64,000 nucleotides of DNA from NCBI GenBank assembly GCA_030538425.1, contig JAUNTZ010000004.1, positions 1 to 64,000 of the forward strand. Direction: 5' to 3'. This document shows positions 1 through 9,857 of this stretch, in pieces (positions within the stretch are counted from its first letter, which is position 1; every line of letters starts with the position of its first letter). A program made the translations under genes and the position numbers. The notes beneath the pieces were generated by a model, which was given only the letters and a program-made list of their open reading frames with translations, ran no database searches and had not been told where the DNA came from. Source of the stretch: Paracoccus sp. (in: a-proteobacteria) (GTDB lineage Bacteria; Pseudomonadota; Alphaproteobacteria; Rhodobacterales; Rhodobacteraceae).

Positions 1-698
1 AAGGAGGACAGCACCCGCAGGCGCACATTGTAACGCATCGCCAGCTCAACCGAGCGGGTCTGCAAGACCTTCGCCCCAAGCGAGGCCAGTTCCAGCATTT
101 CCTCAAAGGCGATGCGGTCAAGTTTGCGCGCCTTGGGCGAGATGCGCGGGTCGGTCGTATAAACCCCGTCCACATCGGTATAGATGTCGCAGCGTTCAGC
201 ATCAAAAGCGGCGGCAAAGGCCACCGCGGTGGTGTCAGAGCCACCCCGGCCAAGCGTTGTGATCCGCCCGTCGGGGCCAAGCCCCTGAAAGCCCGCGACC
301 ACCGCCACGCGCATCCCTTCGCCGAATTTCTGGTCGATATTGCCCCTCGGGATCGACAGGAACCGCGCCGCCGAATGCTGGCCGGTGGTGTTGATCGGCA
401 CCTGCCAGCCCTGCCAGCTGCGCGCCGGAACGTCCATCTCTTGCAGGGTCAGCGCCATCAGACCGGCGGTCACGTTCTCGCCCGAGCTGACCACGGCGTC
501 ATATTCGCGGGCATCGAACAGGGGCGCGGTTTTCTCGACCCAGCCGACCAGTTCGTTGGTTTTGCCGGACATGGCCGAGACGATGACGATCACGTCATAA
601 CCGCGTTCCACCTCGCGCCGCACCTTTTCGGCGGCGTTCTTGATCCGGTCAAGATCGGCGACCGATGTGCCGCCGAATTTCATCACCAACAGGGGCAT
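1..698 (-). CDS. lysC: Aspartate kinase, N-terminal part (runs off the window)
   Basis: Catalyses ATP-dependent phosphorylation of aspartate, the first step of the Lys/Thr/Met pathway, in the cytoplasm. The reverse strand reads from ATG at 698 for 232 codons to the window edge without a stop. The N-terminal KFGGTSV nucleotide-binding motif is at residues 7-13, and further in there are an SSGENV block and a GRGGSDTTA block typical of the amino acid kinase fold. The C-terminal ACT regulatory domains lie outside the window. An AGGAGG ribosome-binding site sits just upstream of the ATG. The last visible residues read VLSS, so the gene continues past base 1. The 93 bp to the next gene show nothing notable. 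Confidence 0.95.
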   Translation of the reverse strand, partial: MPLLVMKFGGTSVADLDRIKNAAEKVRREVERGYDVIVIVSAMSGKTNELVGWVEKTAPLFDAREYDAVVSSGENVTAGLMALTLQEMDVPARSWQGWQVPINTTGQHSAARFLSIPRGNIDQKFGEGMRVAVVAGFQGLGPDGRITTLGRGGSDTTAVAFAAAFDAERCDIYTDVDGVYTTDPRISPKARKLDRIAFEEMLELASLGAKVLQTRSVELAMRYNVRLRVLSS

Positions 699-791
699 TC
701 AGACCCTCCTTGTGCCGCCGGGGGCGGGCTGTTGCGAACGCGCATCTTCTAGGGTCAGTTGGCCTGCCGTGCAAGGTCCGATTGATCGGCG

Positions 792-1190
792 TCAGTTGGT
801 CTTTTGGCGCGGGATGAAGGGCAGGGGGGCTATCGGCACGCCGTCCTCGATCAGCTTTTTCGCCTCATCCAGACGGGCCTCGCCATGGATGGCGCGTTCC
901 GGCTCATGGCCCTCGTGGATGGCGCGGGCGGTCTCGGCAAATCGGGGGCCGACATAATCGGAATTGGCCTCGACATGGGCGCGCAGCTTTTCCAGCGCAG
1001 ACGCCTTGGCGGGTTTGGTATTGTCGCGCGCGGGGACCGAGGGCGCCATCAGCGTCTTCTGCACCTGCGCTGAGCCGCAGATCGTGCAGGCGACCTGACC
1101 CGCCGCCGCCTGCGTCTCGAACGCATCGGAGGAACGGAACCAGCCGTCGAAATCATGGCCCTTGTCGCAGCGAAGTGAATAGCGGATCAC
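792..1190 (-). CDS. DUF1178 family protein
   Basis: A 132-residue cytoplasmic protein of the DUF1178 family, whose function is not established. The N-terminus MIRYSLRC-x-KGHxFDGWF is the family hallmark. It is followed by a CTIC pair, so Cys8 plus this pair could bind a metal (inference). The start is GTG, and it overlaps the stop of the upstream waaA gene in a GTGA tetranucleotide, so the two are probably translationally coupled. The C-terminal half is charged and helical and ends in a proline-rich stretch. Confidence 0.85.
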   Translation of the reverse strand: MIRYSLRCDKGHDFDGWFRSSDAFETQAAAGQVACTICGSAQVQKTLMAPSVPARDNTKPAKASALEKLRAHVEANSDYVGPRFAETARAIHEGHEPERAIHGEARLDEAKKLIEDGVPIAPLPFIPRQKTN

Positions 1191-2434
1191 GCGGAACCCT
1201 CATCAGTCATCCGTTCAATATCGGAATCGTCGGGCGGCGGCGCAAGGTCTGCCGGATCAAGCCCCGCCGCCTCAAGAATAGCCCCGATCAGCGGCGCGGG
1301 ATCGCCCGCCCGCATCCGCAACAGAGCCCGCCCCCGCGCCCCCATCGCCCGCGCCTGACCCGGCTCACGGACAAGCGCAGTCAGCACCGCGCCCGCATCA
1401 AGCCCGATGGTGCGGGCGGCCCCTGCGGCGTGGAACAGGGCGTAATCCTCGGCGAAATTGGCGTTATGGGGGCCGTGCAGCACCGCGCAGCCATAGGCGG
1501 CAGGCTCCCAAGGGGTATGCCCGCCACGCGCGACAAGCGAGCCGCCGGTGATGCAGATCTGTGCCGCGCGATACCAGTGGTCCATCTCGCCCAATGTATC
1601 GGCCAGCAGGACCGGCGCGGGATGCTCGGCCCCCTCGCTGCGGCGCGCGACCGATAGGCCGCGTGCGGCGATTAGCGTGGCGATGTCACCGGCGCGGGCC
1701 GGGTGGCGCGGGGCAAGGATCAGCCGCAGTTCCGGCACGACCCGCCGCGCCGCCAGAAAAGCGTCCAGAATCGGCGCGTCCTCGCCCTCATGGGTTGAGG
1801 CCGCCAGCACCAGCTTGTCGCGCGACCCCGAGGCGGGCGGCGGGGTGATCGCGGCAGGCCCAAGCAGCTTGAGTTGCAGACGCGGCAGCAGGGCATCAGC
1901 CCGCAGACCAAGCCGCAGCAGCCTTGCCTCACTGCTTTGGCTTTGCGCCGACAGGGCGGTGATGCGGCCCAGCATCGGGCGGATCAGCCCCGGCATATAG
2001 CGCCACCGCGCGGCCGAGCGCGCCGACATCCGCGCGCCCAGAACGACCTGCGGTATCCCCCGCGCGGCCAGCATCGCGATGCGGTTGGGCCAAAGCTCAT
2101 TCTCAAGCGTGACGGCTGCGCGGGGGCGGGCGTGATCCAGAAAGCGGCTCAGCGCCTGCGGCACGTCCAGAGGCGCCAGATGCGCGGCAAAGCCCATCGC
2201 GCGGGCGGTATCGCGTCCGGTCTCGGAATTGGCGGTGACAAGAAGATCGGCGCGGGCGGCCAGAGCCTCAAGGATGGTGGCGGCGGAACGGATTTCGCCC
2301 ACGCTTGCACCATGCACCCAGATATCGGCGGGGGCGGGCGGGTTGCCGTCCAGCATCAGCCGATCCGCCAGCCGGTTTCCCGCCAGCACAGACAAGGCCC
2401 CCCCGGCCAGCCATGATGCGCCGCGATAGATCAA
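1187..2434 (-). CDS. waaA: 3-deoxy-D-manno-octulosonic acid (Kdo) transferase
   Basis: Transfers Kdo from CMP-Kdo to lipid A precursor at the inner face of the cytoplasmic membrane. Recognisable blocks are an N-terminal membrane-associated helix (GASWLAGGALSVLAG), then HGASVGEIRSA and LENELWPNR, which match the first GT-B half of WaaA. A GGSLVARGGHTPWEPAA block near the C-terminus matches the donor-binding half. The open frame extends 39 codons further upstream, but that extension runs through tRNA-Cys and cannot be the true start. I chose the first in-frame start codon after the tRNA, a TTG giving 415 residues, close to the usual family length. No strong ribosome-binding site is visible there, so the start is the weak point. 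The stop overlaps the downstream DUF1178 start. Confidence 0.85.
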   Translation of the reverse strand: MIYRGASWLAGGALSVLAGNRLADRLMLDGNPPAPADIWVHGASVGEIRSAATILEALAARADLLVTANSETGRDTARAMGFAAHLAPLDVPQALSRFLDHARPRAAVTLENELWPNRIAMLAARGIPQVVLGARMSARSAARWRYMPGLIRPMLGRITALSAQSQSSEARLLRLGLRADALLPRLQLKLLGPAAITPPPASGSRDKLVLAASTHEGEDAPILDAFLAARRVVPELRLILAPRHPARAGDIATLIAARGLSVARRSEGAEHPAPVLLADTLGEMDHWYRAAQICITGGSLVARGGHTPWEPAAYGCAVLHGPHNANFAEDYALFHAAGAARTIGLDAGAVLTALVREPGQARAMGARGRALLRMRAGDPAPLIGAILEAAGLDPADLAPPPDDSDIERMTDEGSA

Positions 2435-2483
2435 ACCAAGCCCAGTATGTCGCGGAAAAAGAGGCGCAGGGCGCCCCGATGAA

Positions 2484-2557
2484 TGGAGGTGGGTACCGGA
2501 ATCGAACCGGTCTTCACGGATTTGCAATCCGGTGCGTAACCTCTCCGCCAACCCACC
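2484..2557 (-). tRNA. tRNA-Cys (anticodon GCA)
   Basis: A 74-nt cloverleaf on the minus strand. The acceptor stem is GGTGGGT paired with ACCCACC, with a U discriminator and an encoded CCA end. The anticodon loop contains GCA flanked by T and AA, and the T arm carries GGTTCGATTCC. It lies 49 bp ahead of the waaA start on the same strand. Confidence 0.96.
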
Positions 2558-2569
2558 TCGGTGCAGCGT

Positions 2570-2598
2570 GTGCTAAAGAAAGCGGCGGGCCGGGTCAA
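2570..2598 (-). promoter_or_regulatory. Probable sigma-70 promoter of tRNA-Cys
   Basis: On the minus strand TTGACC is followed after exactly 17 bases by TAGCAC, which ends 12 bases before the tRNA 5' end. The -35 box fits the consensus well and the -10 box is weak, as is common in GC-rich alphaproteobacteria. Assigned by position and motif only. Confidence 0.5.
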
Positions 2599-2623
2599 GG
2601 GGGGTCTGTGTGACCCGGCGATG

Positions 2624-2650
2624 AAAAAGGGCCGGTTGCCCGGCCCCTTT
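2624..2650 (-). terminator. Rho-independent terminator after cysA
   Basis: Reading the minus strand, an 11-bp stem (AAAGGGGCCGG with CCGGCCCTTT, one G-U pair) closes a GCAA tetraloop and runs into five T residues. It starts a few bases past the cysA stop codon and ends the sulfate operon. A second perfect 9-bp stem (GCCGGGTCA with TGACCCGGC) lies at 2589-2619 without a T tract. Confidence 0.8.
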
Positions 2651-2653
2651 GCG

Positions 2654-3373
<720 letters not shown>

Positions 3374-3393
3374 GGCGTGACCTTTAATGACGA

Positions 3394-4266
3394 CTAATGA
3401 CGGCGGGTTGCGGCAAGCGCATCGGCGTGCCGGATTTCAAGCGCGGTTTTCAGCGCCAGCGTCAGCAGCGCAAGCGCCGCCAGAACCGCCGCCATCGAAA
3501 AGGCGGCGACCGAAAGATATTCGTTATACAGCATCTCGATGGTGATCGGCATGGTCGCGGTCTTGCCCCGGATCTTGCCCGAAACCACCGCGACCGCGCC
3601 GAATTCGCCCATGGCGCGGGCGTTCGACAGCAACACGCCGTAAAGCAGCGCCCAACGGATATTGGGCAGGGTCACCGTCCAGAAGGTGCGCCAGCCTGAG
3701 GCGCCAAGGGTCAGCGCGGCCTCTTCCTCGGCACGGCCCTGCTCGATCATCACCGGGATCAACTCACGCGCGACAAAGGGAAAGGTCACGAACAAGGTCG
3801 CCAGAACGATGCCGGGCAGCGCAAAGACGATTGGATAGCCCGAGGCGACCAGCCATGCGCCAAGCGCGGTATTCGCGCCAAACAGCAAGACCAGACACAG
3901 GCCCGCCACCACCGGCGAGACCGAAAAGGGCAGGTCGATCAGCGTTATCAGAAACGCCTTGCCGCGAAAATCGAACTTGGTGATGAACCATGCCGCCGCA
4001 ATTCCGAACAGCGCGTTCAGTGGCAGCACGATGGCCGCGACCGTCAGCGTCAGCCAGATCGCGGAACGTGCATCGCGGTTTTGCAGGCTGCGGATGGCGG
4101 CGCTGACGCCTTGGCTCAGCGCCTCGGCAAAGATCACCAGCAGCGGCGCGAAGACCAGAACCGCCATGACCGCAAAGGCAAGCGCGATCAGCAGCCACCG
4201 GGTCAGCGGGGCCTCTTGCGTGGCGGGCCGCCATGCGCGGGCGTGATGGGGGGTGATGTCAGACAA
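3394..4266 (-). CDS. cysW: Sulfate ABC transporter permease CysW
   Basis: Inner-membrane permease half of the sulfate/thiosulfate transporter, about 290 residues with six predicted membrane segments. An [21 protein letters not shown] block is the EAA loop that contacts CysA. A conserved [16 protein letters not shown] stretch is typical of CysW. The start is TTG at 4266, supported by a strong GGAGGA ribosome-binding site six bases upstream, and it overlaps the cysT stop by eight bases, implying coupled translation. Confidence 0.92.
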   Translation of the reverse strand: MSDITPHHARAWRPATQEAPLTRWLLIALAFAVMAVLVFAPLLVIFAEALSQGVSAAIRSLQNRDARSAIWLTLTVAAIVLPLNALFGIAAAWFITKFDFRGKAFLITLIDLPFSVSPVVAGLCLVLLFGANTALGAWLVASGYPIVFALPGIVLATLFVTFPFVARELIPVMIEQGRAEEEAALTLGASGWRTFWTVTLPNIRWALLYGVLLSNARAMGEFGAVAVVSGKIRGKTATMPITIEMLYNEYLSVAAFSMAAVLAALALLTLALKTALEIRHADALAATRRH

Positions 4267-5101
4267 GGCCGATCCTCCGACGAGAGATGATCTGGATCAG
4301 GTTGATGACCAGCAGCATGGCAAAGGAAATCGCCAGCATCGCAATGCCAATCGCCGCCGCGCCGTTATAGTCGTATTCCTCAAGCCGGATAACGATCAGC
4401 AGCGGCGCGATCTCGGTCAGCATGGGGATGTTGCCCGCGATAAAGATGACCGAGCCATATTCACCGACCGCCCGCGCCAGTGACAGCGCAAAGCCGGTCA
4501 GCGCGGCGGGCGTCAGCATGGGCAGGATCACCCGGCGGATGGTATAAAACCGCGCCGCGCCAAGCGTGGCCGAGGCTTCCTCGACCTCGCGGTCGATCTC
4601 CTCGATCACCGGCTGGACGGTGCGGACCACGAAGGGGAGGCCCACAAAGACCAACGCGATCAGGATGCCCCATTGCGTATAGGCGATACGCCATCCGAAT
4701 TGCCCGGCGATCTCACCGAAAAACCCGTTCGGGGCATAAAGCGCGGTCAGCGCGATTCCGGCCACGGCGGTGGGCAGCGCGAAGGGCAGATCCACGGCGG
4801 CATCCAGAATCCGGCGGCCCCAGAAGCGGTAGCGGACCAGAACCCAGGCCAGCAACACGCCGATCACCAGATTCACGCAGGCCGCGAAAAAGGCGATACG
4901 GAACGACAGAAACAGCGCCGACCAGACGCGCGGGCGGTTGACGGTGTCCCAAATGCCGGCCGCGCCATAGCTCGCGCCTTTCGCCAGCAGCGCGCCGATG
5001 GGCAACAGCACCACCAGCGACAGCATTGTCAGCGTGACCCCCATGCTCAGGCCAAGGCCCGGCATGGGGGACTTTTGAACCAAAGCCCCCCGTCCGAACA
5101 T
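4259..5101 (-). CDS. cysT: Sulfate ABC transporter permease CysT (CysU)
   Basis: The second inner-membrane permease of the sulfate/thiosulfate transporter, 280 residues. Hydrophobic segments begin around residue 20, and the EAA loop reads EVEEASATLGAARFYTIRR. The ARAVGEYGSVIFIAGN block is the CysT family signature and parallels the one in CysW. The ATG shares one base with the stop of the binding-protein gene (TGATG), so the order sbp-cysT-cysW-cysA is tightly coupled. CysT and CysW would form the heterodimeric channel. Confidence 0.93.
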   Translation of the reverse strand: MFGRGALVQKSPMPGLGLSMGVTLTMLSLVVLLPIGALLAKGASYGAAGIWDTVNRPRVWSALFLSFRIAFFAACVNLVIGVLLAWVLVRYRFWGRRILDAAVDLPFALPTAVAGIALTALYAPNGFFGEIAGQFGWRIAYTQWGILIALVFVGLPFVVRTVQPVIEEIDREVEEASATLGAARFYTIRRVILPMLTPAALTGFALSLARAVGEYGSVIFIAGNIPMLTEIAPLLIVIRLEEYDYNGAAAIGIAMLAISFAMLLVINLIQIISRRRIGLV

Positions 5102-6234
5102 CAGCGCGCCTCATAGATCTGGTCGAAGATCCCGCCATCGCCGAAATGTTCCGGCTGAACTGTGGCCCATCCGCCGAAATCGTCGATGCTGACCAGCTCC
5201 AGCTCGGGGAAGCGGGCGGTGTCCTCAGGCGCTGCGGCGCTGTCGTCCCATGCGCGGTAGAAATGCTTGAAGGCAAGCGCCTGCGCTTCGGGTGAATAGA
5301 GGAAGTTCAGATATTCGGTGGCGGCGGCGCGTTGGTCCTCGCTATGGATATTGCGTTCGACAAGGGCGACCGGCGGTTCGGCCAGAACCGAGACCGAGGG
5401 CACGACGATGTCGAACCGATCCTCACCCAGTTCCTTCAGCGCAAGGTAGGCCTCATTCTCCCATGCCAGCAGAACGTCACCGATGCCGCGTTGCGCGAAG
5501 GTCGTGGTCGAGCCGCGCGCGCCGGTGTCCAGAACCGGCACATTGCGATAGATATTGCCGACGAACTCGCGCGGGTCCTGCCCGTTGCGTTCCGCCCAGG
5601 CCCATGCGCCCAGATAGTTCCACCGCGCCCCGCCCGAGGTTTTCGGGTTCGGCGTAATGACCTGAACGCCCTCCTGCACCAGATCGCCCCAATCGGTGAT
5701 ACCCTTTGGGTTGCCCTCACGCACAAGGAACACGATGGTCGAGACATAGGGCGACGAGTTATGCGGCAGCAGGCTTTGCCAGTTCTCGGGCAGCAGGCCC
5801 TCTTGCGCCACGCGGTCGATATCGCTGGCAAGCGCAAGGGTCAGCACCTGCGCATCCAGCCCGTCGATCACCGAACGCGCCTGCGCGCCCGAGCCGCCAT
5901 GCGAGGTCTCGACCCGGACCGACCCATGACCCTGTTCGGCCCAATGCGCCTCGAACAGTGCGTTGTAATCACGGTAGAATTCGCGGGTCGGGTCATAGCT
6001 GACATTCAGCAGTTCCTGCGCGTGAACCGGGGCCGGGGCGGCCCAGGACATCACCGCCAAGGCCAATGCGCCCGCGCCTGAGGCCAGCAGGCTGCGCGCG
6101 GCGCGAAAGCGCGCCACCGGAACCCCGGTCTTGAGCCCCACACCCGTGTTCACCGTGATGCGGCCGTCAGGATGGGCCTTGGTCTGGATCCCCTGAGCCA
6201 GGGTATGTTTGCCGATGGCGATGGTCCGAAACAT
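5101..6234 (-). CDS. sbp: Periplasmic sulfate-binding protein
   Basis: Captures sulfate (or thiosulfate) in the periplasm and delivers it to CysT/CysW. The mature protein begins near ELLNVSYDPTREFYRDYN, the family signature, and later carries the SHGGSGAQARSVIDGL ligand loop. The signal peptide (hydrophobic core ASGAGALALAVMSWAAPA) is preceded by an odd extension of about 45 residues. A GGGAGAG ribosome-binding site lies ahead of the ATG at 6234 and supports this long start. An internal GTG at 6117 would give a more ordinary signal peptide but has no clear ribosome-binding site. First gene of the operon, with a candidate promoter and palindrome about 50-100 bp upstream. Confidence 0.92.
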   Translation of the reverse strand: MFRTIAIGKHTLAQGIQTKAHPDGRITVNTGVGLKTGVPVARFRAARSLLASGAGALALAVMSWAAPAPVHAQELLNVSYDPTREFYRDYNALFEAHWAEQGHGSVRVETSHGGSGAQARSVIDGLDAQVLTLALASDIDRVAQEGLLPENWQSLLPHNSSPYVSTIVFLVREGNPKGITDWGDLVQEGVQVITPNPKTSGGARWNYLGAWAWAERNGQDPREFVGNIYRNVPVLDTGARGSTTTFAQRGIGDVLLAWENEAYLALKELGEDRFDIVVPSVSVLAEPPVALVERNIHSEDQRAAATEYLNFLYSPEAQALAFKHFYRAWDDSAAAPEDTARFPELELVSIDDFGGWATVQPEHFGDGGIFDQIYEAR

Positions 6235-6283
6235 GGTTCTCTCTCCCGATTTCGTTGGCTGTCGCTGCTTGCGGCGGCCTATA

Positions 6284-6307
6284 CGACAATCACGACAGAG
6301 ATTGTCG
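6284..6307. promoter_or_regulatory. Perfect inverted repeat, candidate operator for the sulfate operon
   Basis: CGACAATC, eight spacer bases, then GATTGTCG form an exact palindrome about 50 bp ahead of sbp. On the minus strand a possible promoter (TTCGAC, 16 bases, TATATC) lies just upstream, so a bound regulator would cover the start-site region. The Rrf2 gene directly upstream is a natural candidate ligand, but that link is inference. Confidence 0.5.
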
Positions 6308-6412
6308 ATATAATCAAGAAGAAAACACGTCGAACTTGGTCGTGTATTCGATCCGCGCCGGAAATGTAGCGCGGGTCAGTTGGTTATGTCCTTTGAGTTC
6401 AAGAGGTTGCGG

Positions 6413-6880
6413 CTACTTGCTCAACTCTGCCGCAATTTGCGGCAGCACGGCGTCAACCCCGCCCTTGGCCATGAAATCGGCCATGCTGAGCGATTCGACC
6501 AGCAGCAGATAGCCCCAATAAAGGTCCGCAAACACGGCCCTGATTCGGCAATTGGTCTCACTCGCGCAATCCTCGCAGCGCTGATAGGCGTTGCGAGAAA
6601 GACAAGGCAGGGGCGCAATCGGCCCGTCAATCAGCCGCAGCAGATCGGCGACCATGATCTCGGACGGCGCTTTGATCAGCTTGTAGCCGCCCGCGCGCCC
6701 GCGCAGGGATGCGACCATGCCGGCATTGCGCAGATCCAGCAGGATATGTTCCAGAAACCGCTTGGGCGCGCCCGAAGCTTCGGCGATTTCACCGATGCGC
6801 AGCGCGCGGCCTTGCCCTGCGGCCTCATCGGCCAGAACCAGCAGGGCCTTGAGCGCATATTTCATCTTTTGCGTGATCAT
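6413..6880 (-). CDS. Rrf2 family transcriptional regulator, probably Fe-S or thiol sensing
   Basis: A 155-residue regulator. The N-terminal winged helix MITQKMKYALKALLVLA and the recognition region GAPKRFLEHILLDLRNAGMV match the Rrf2 family (IscR, NsrR, CymR). Four cysteines around residues 93-111, in a C-x8-C-x2-C-x5-C arrangement, could bind an iron-sulfur cluster. The spacing differs from the classical IscR C-x5-C-x5-C pattern. It lies directly upstream of the sulfate transport genes on the same strand, 178 bp apart, so control of sulfur uptake is a reasonable guess. It is divergent from the GAF-Fis regulator. AAGGCGGC precedes the ATG. Confidence 0.85.
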   Translation of the reverse strand: MITQKMKYALKALLVLADEAAGQGRALRIGEIAEASGAPKRFLEHILLDLRNAGMVASLRGRAGGYKLIKAPSEIMVADLLRLIDGPIAPLPCLSRNAYQRCEDCASETNCRIRAVFADLYWGYLLLVESLSMADFMAKGGVDAVLPQIAAELSK

Positions 6881-7094
6881 GCCGCCTTGTGGACCTTTTG
6901 GCGGAAAGGTTCAAGAAAACACGACCGGATGAATCGCAAAAAGCGGAATATTGTCGCGATGGCGGGCGCTCAGCCCACTGCCGCCCACACATCCCCAGCA
7001 AAGCCGCGTCGGCCCCCGCGCGGCGCTTGTCAGCATGATCCTCTTGCCAGACCGCGCCCGCCTCGTGCTAGGATCAGGGCGGGAGAGAGGAAAC

Positions 7095-8051
7095 ATGACG
7101 CGCAGTCACGCCGAGCGGGTGGCCCATGAGTTGCAGTCAAACAGCGCCGCCTCGGCGCTGGCCGCGTCATGGCGGCGCTCGGCCATGCGCTACGGCCTGG
7201 ACCCCGCCTGTCACCGCCGCCCGGAACGGGCCAGCGATGCCGAACTTGCCGCCCGCAAACAGGCGGTGGGCGCGTTTCTGCGCGTTGCCGCGCCGCAGCT
7301 GGACCAGCTTTATGGGCTTGTCGGGCTCTCGGGCTGCAATGTGATGCTGACCGATTGCAACGGGCTTGTGCTGGATCAGAGGGTCAGCGATGCCGATGCG
7401 GATCAGTTCCGCGACTGGGGGCTGTGGCAGGGCGCGCTGTGGTCCGAGGCCGCGCAGGGCACCAACGGCATCGGCACCTGTCTGGCCGAGGGGCGGCAGG
7501 TGACCATCCATCGCGAGGAACATTTCCACACCCGCAACACCGGCATGTCCTGCATGGATGCGCCGATCTGGGGGCCGGATGGGCGGCTTCTGGCCGCGCT
7601 TGACGTCAGTTCAGCCCGGGCCGATCAGACCGCGCGCTTTAACCGGCTGATCGCCGCGCAGGTGGCGCAGACCGCCCGCGCCATTGAGACGGCCTATTTC
7701 CGCGCCAGCTTTCCGGGCGCGCGGATCGTGGTTGCCCATGACGATGCGGCAGAGGCCGCGATGCTGCTGGCGGTGGATCGCGACGATCTGGCGATTGGCG
7801 CGACCCGCGCGGCGCGCCGTGCCCTTGGGCTGGAGCGAGAGGGCGCGATTCGCCCCCGCCCCGCCGTCGATCTCTTGGGCATGGCGGAACAGGCGGGCGG
7901 GTTCGACCGCGCCGAACGTGCTGCGGTGATGCGCGCGCTTGCGCGCTCTGGCGGGAATGTCTCGGCTGCGGCGCGGGCGCTTGGGGTGGGGCGGGCGACG
8001 CTTTACCGGCGCATGAACAGGCTGGGCATCGCTGCCCGCGACGGCGCCTGA
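7095..8051 (+). CDS. AcoR-like GAF-Fis transcriptional regulator lacking the AAA+ domain
   Basis: A 318-residue regulator. Residues about 60-210 form a GAF sensor region ([23 protein letters not shown] and [14 protein letters not shown] are typical of AcoR/DhaR-type proteins). The last 45 residues hold a Fis-type helix-turn-helix ([20 protein letters not shown]). The central sigma-54 AAA+ ATPase domain of full-length AcoR is absent, so it should not act as an ordinary sigma-54 activator. The ATG at 7095 is chosen because AGAGAGGAAAC precedes it; an open frame extends further upstream without such a site. It is followed by an aldehyde dehydrogenase and a DUF779 gene, which it probably controls. 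Confidence 0.85.
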   Translation: MTRSHAERVAHELQSNSAASALAASWRRSAMRYGLDPACHRRPERASDAELAARKQAVGAFLRVAAPQLDQLYGLVGLSGCNVMLTDCNGLVLDQRVSDADADQFRDWGLWQGALWSEAAQGTNGIGTCLAEGRQVTIHREEHFHTRNTGMSCMDAPIWGPDGRLLAALDVSSARADQTARFNRLIAAQVAQTARAIETAYFRASFPGARIVVAHDDAAEAAMLLAVDRDDLAIGATRAARRALGLEREGAIRPRPAVDLLGMAEQAGGFDRAERAAVMRALARSGGNVSAAARALGVGRATLYRRMNRLGIAARDGA

Positions 8052-8060
8052 GCCCGCCAC

Positions 8061-8080
8061 CTGTCCCGGTTTTGAGACAG
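8061..8080. promoter_or_regulatory. TGTC...GACA palindrome ahead of aldehyde dehydrogenase
   Basis: The 20-bp element CTGTCCC-GGTTTT-GAGACAG has TGTCyC and GrGACA half-sites with dyad symmetry. It lies between the GAF-Fis regulator and the aldehyde dehydrogenase, about 100 bp ahead of the latter. Fis-type regulators of the AcoR class commonly use TGTC/GACA half-sites, so this is the likely upstream activating site. Assignment is by position and symmetry. Confidence 0.5.
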
Positions 8081-8181
8081 TCGCGCCCTCGCACCCCGCC
8101 CTAGCCGATTGCACCACCCCCGCCCTGTGGCAGACTGCCCCCATCCCCGGAAGGAGGGTCCGGGCCAATGAGGAGGACAAC

Positions 8182-9708
8182 ATGCCAAACGACCAGACAC
8201 ATGCGTTCAAGGGGGTCAAAGCCCTGCCATTCGCCAGCCGCTATGACAATTTCATCGGCGGCAAATGGGTCGCGCCCAAATCGGGCAAGTATTTCACCAA
8301 TACCACCCCGATCACCGGCGCCGAGGTGGGTGAGATCGCCCGCTCAGACGCCGCGGATATCGAGGCCGCGCTTGACGCCGCCCATGCCGCAAAGGACGCT
8401 TGGGCGCGGACCTCAACGACTGAACGCTCGAACATCCTGCTGAAGATTGCCGACCGGATGGAGGCCAATCTGGAGATGCTGGCCGCCGCCGAGACCTGGG
8501 ATAACGGCAAGCCGATCCGTGAGACCATGGCCGCCGACCTGCCGCTTGCCATCGACCATTTCCGCTATTTCGCGGGCGTGCTGCGCGCGCAGGAAGGCGG
8601 GATTTCCGAGATCGACCACGACACCATTGCCTATCATTTCCACGAACCGCTTGGCGTGGTGGGCCAGATCATCCCGTGGAACTTTCCGCTGCTGATGGCG
8701 ACGTGGAAGCTCGCCCCTGCGCTTGCGGCGGGCAATTGCATCGTGCTGAAACCGGCCGAGCAGACGCCCGCAAGCATCATGGTCTGGGCCGATCTGGTGG
8801 GCGACCTGCTGCCGCCGGGCGTGCTGAACATCGTCAACGGCTTCGGGCTGGAGGCAGGCAAGCCGCTTGCCTCGAACCCGCGCATCGCGAAAATCGCCTT
8901 TACCGGCGAGACGACGACGGGGCGGCTCATCATGCAATACGCCGCTGAGAATATCATCCCGGTCACGCTGGAACTGGGCGGCAAATCGCCCAATGTGTTC
9001 TTCGCCGATGTCGCCCGCGAGGATGACGATTTCTTCGACAAGGCGATCGAGGGTTTCGTGATGTTCGCGCTCAATCAGGGTGAGATCTGCACCTGTCCGT
9101 CGCGCGCGCTGATACAGGAAAGCATCTATGACCGCTTCATGGAACGCGCGCTGAAACGGGTCGAGGCTATCGTGCAGGGCGACCCGCGCGATAGCGCCAC
9201 CATGATCGGCGCGCAGGCGTCAAGCGAGCAGAAAGAGAAGATCCTCTCCTATTTCGACATCGGTCGCAAGGAAGGGGCCGAGGTGCTAACCGGCGGCGAG
9301 GCCGCGGATCTGGGCGGCGACTTGTCGGGCGGCTATTACATCAAGCCGACCGTGCTGCGCGGCAACAACAAGATGCGCGTCTTTCAGGAAGAGATCTTCG
9401 GCCCGGTCGTCTCCGTCACCACCTTCAAGGATCAGGACGATGCGCTGTCGATTGCGAATGACACGCTTTATGGTCTGGGTGCCGGGTTGTGGTCGCGCGA
9501 TGCCAACACCTGTTACCGGATGGGACGGGGTATCAAGGCGGGGCGGGTCTGGACCAACTGCTATCACGCCTATCCGGCCCATGCGGCCTTTGGCGGCTAT
9601 AAACAGTCCGGCATCGGGCGCGAGAACCACCGCATGATGCTGGACCATTATCAGCAGACCAAGAATATGCTGGTGAGCTACAGCCCCAAGAAACTGGGCT
9701 TTTTCTGA
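8182..9708 (+). CDS. NAD-dependent aldehyde (acetaldehyde) dehydrogenase
   Basis: Oxidises an aldehyde, probably acetaldehyde, to the acid with NAD(P). At 508 residues it has the usual ALDH length. The catalytic general base is Glu264 in ELGGKSPN and the nucleophile is Cys303 in GEICTCPSR; the double Cys-Thr-Cys is typical of AcoD/ExaC-type enzymes. [21 protein letters not shown] block forms part of the cofactor fold. AGGAGG lies just ahead of the ATG. The AcoR-like regulator upstream and DUF779 protein downstream are the usual partners of acetaldehyde or alcohol catabolism. ExaC or AcoD are possible names; the exact substrate is not shown by the sequence. Confidence 0.93.
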   Translation: MPNDQTHAFKGVKALPFASRYDNFIGGKWVAPKSGKYFTNTTPITGAEVGEIARSDAADIEAALDAAHAAKDAWARTSTTERSNILLKIADRMEANLEMLAAAETWDNGKPIRETMAADLPLAIDHFRYFAGVLRAQEGGISEIDHDTIAYHFHEPLGVVGQIIPWNFPLLMATWKLAPALAAGNCIVLKPAEQTPASIMVWADLVGDLLPPGVLNIVNGFGLEAGKPLASNPRIAKIAFTGETTTGRLIMQYAAENIIPVTLELGGKSPNVFFADVAREDDDFFDKAIEGFVMFALNQGEICTCPSRALIQESIYDRFMERALKRVEAIVQGDPRDSATMIGAQASSEQKEKILSYFDIGRKEGAEVLTGGEAADLGGDLSGGYYIKPTVLRGNNKMRVFQEEIFGPVVSVTTFKDQDDALSIANDTLYGLGAGLWSRDANTCYRMGRGIKAGRVWTNCYHAYPAHAAFGGYKQSGIGRENHRMMLDHYQQTKNMLVSYSPKKLGFF

Positions 9709-9730
9709 GTGGCCGTGACTGATTGAGGCG

Positions 9731-9775
9731 GCGGGGGGCTGTCTGCCCCCCGCTTCGGGCCTTCCGGCCCCTTTT
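9731..9775 (+). terminator. Hairpins after aldehyde dehydrogenase
   Basis: Two stems in series: GCGGGGGG closing onto CCCCCCGC at 9731-9753, then GGGCC-TTCC-GGCCC followed by C and four T residues. Together they probably attenuate or end transcription between the dehydrogenase and the DUF779 gene. Confidence 0.6.
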
Positions 9776-9780
9776 CCACT

Positions 9781-9805
9781 GAAAAAGCTCCACCGGAGCT
9801 TTTTC
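9781..9805. terminator. Symmetric rho-independent terminator
   Basis: A perfect 11-bp stem, GAAAAAGCTCC with GGAGCTTTTTC, around an ACC loop. The A and T tracts make it work in either direction. Since DUF779 follows 50 bp later, some read-through or a separate start must supply that gene. Confidence 0.7.
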
Positions 9806-9857
9806 CGAGCGTTCCAAAGCCCCGAGGATATTTTCGGACAAAAGAAAGGCCCAAGCG

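Noticed and set aside
2435-2551. Longer N-terminus of waaA
   Set aside because: The upstream 39 codons run through tRNA-Cys and cannot be coding.
8100-8181. Sigma-54 promoter ahead of the aldehyde dehydrogenase
   Set aside because: TGGCAG is present, but the GC of the -12 element is missing at the required distance.
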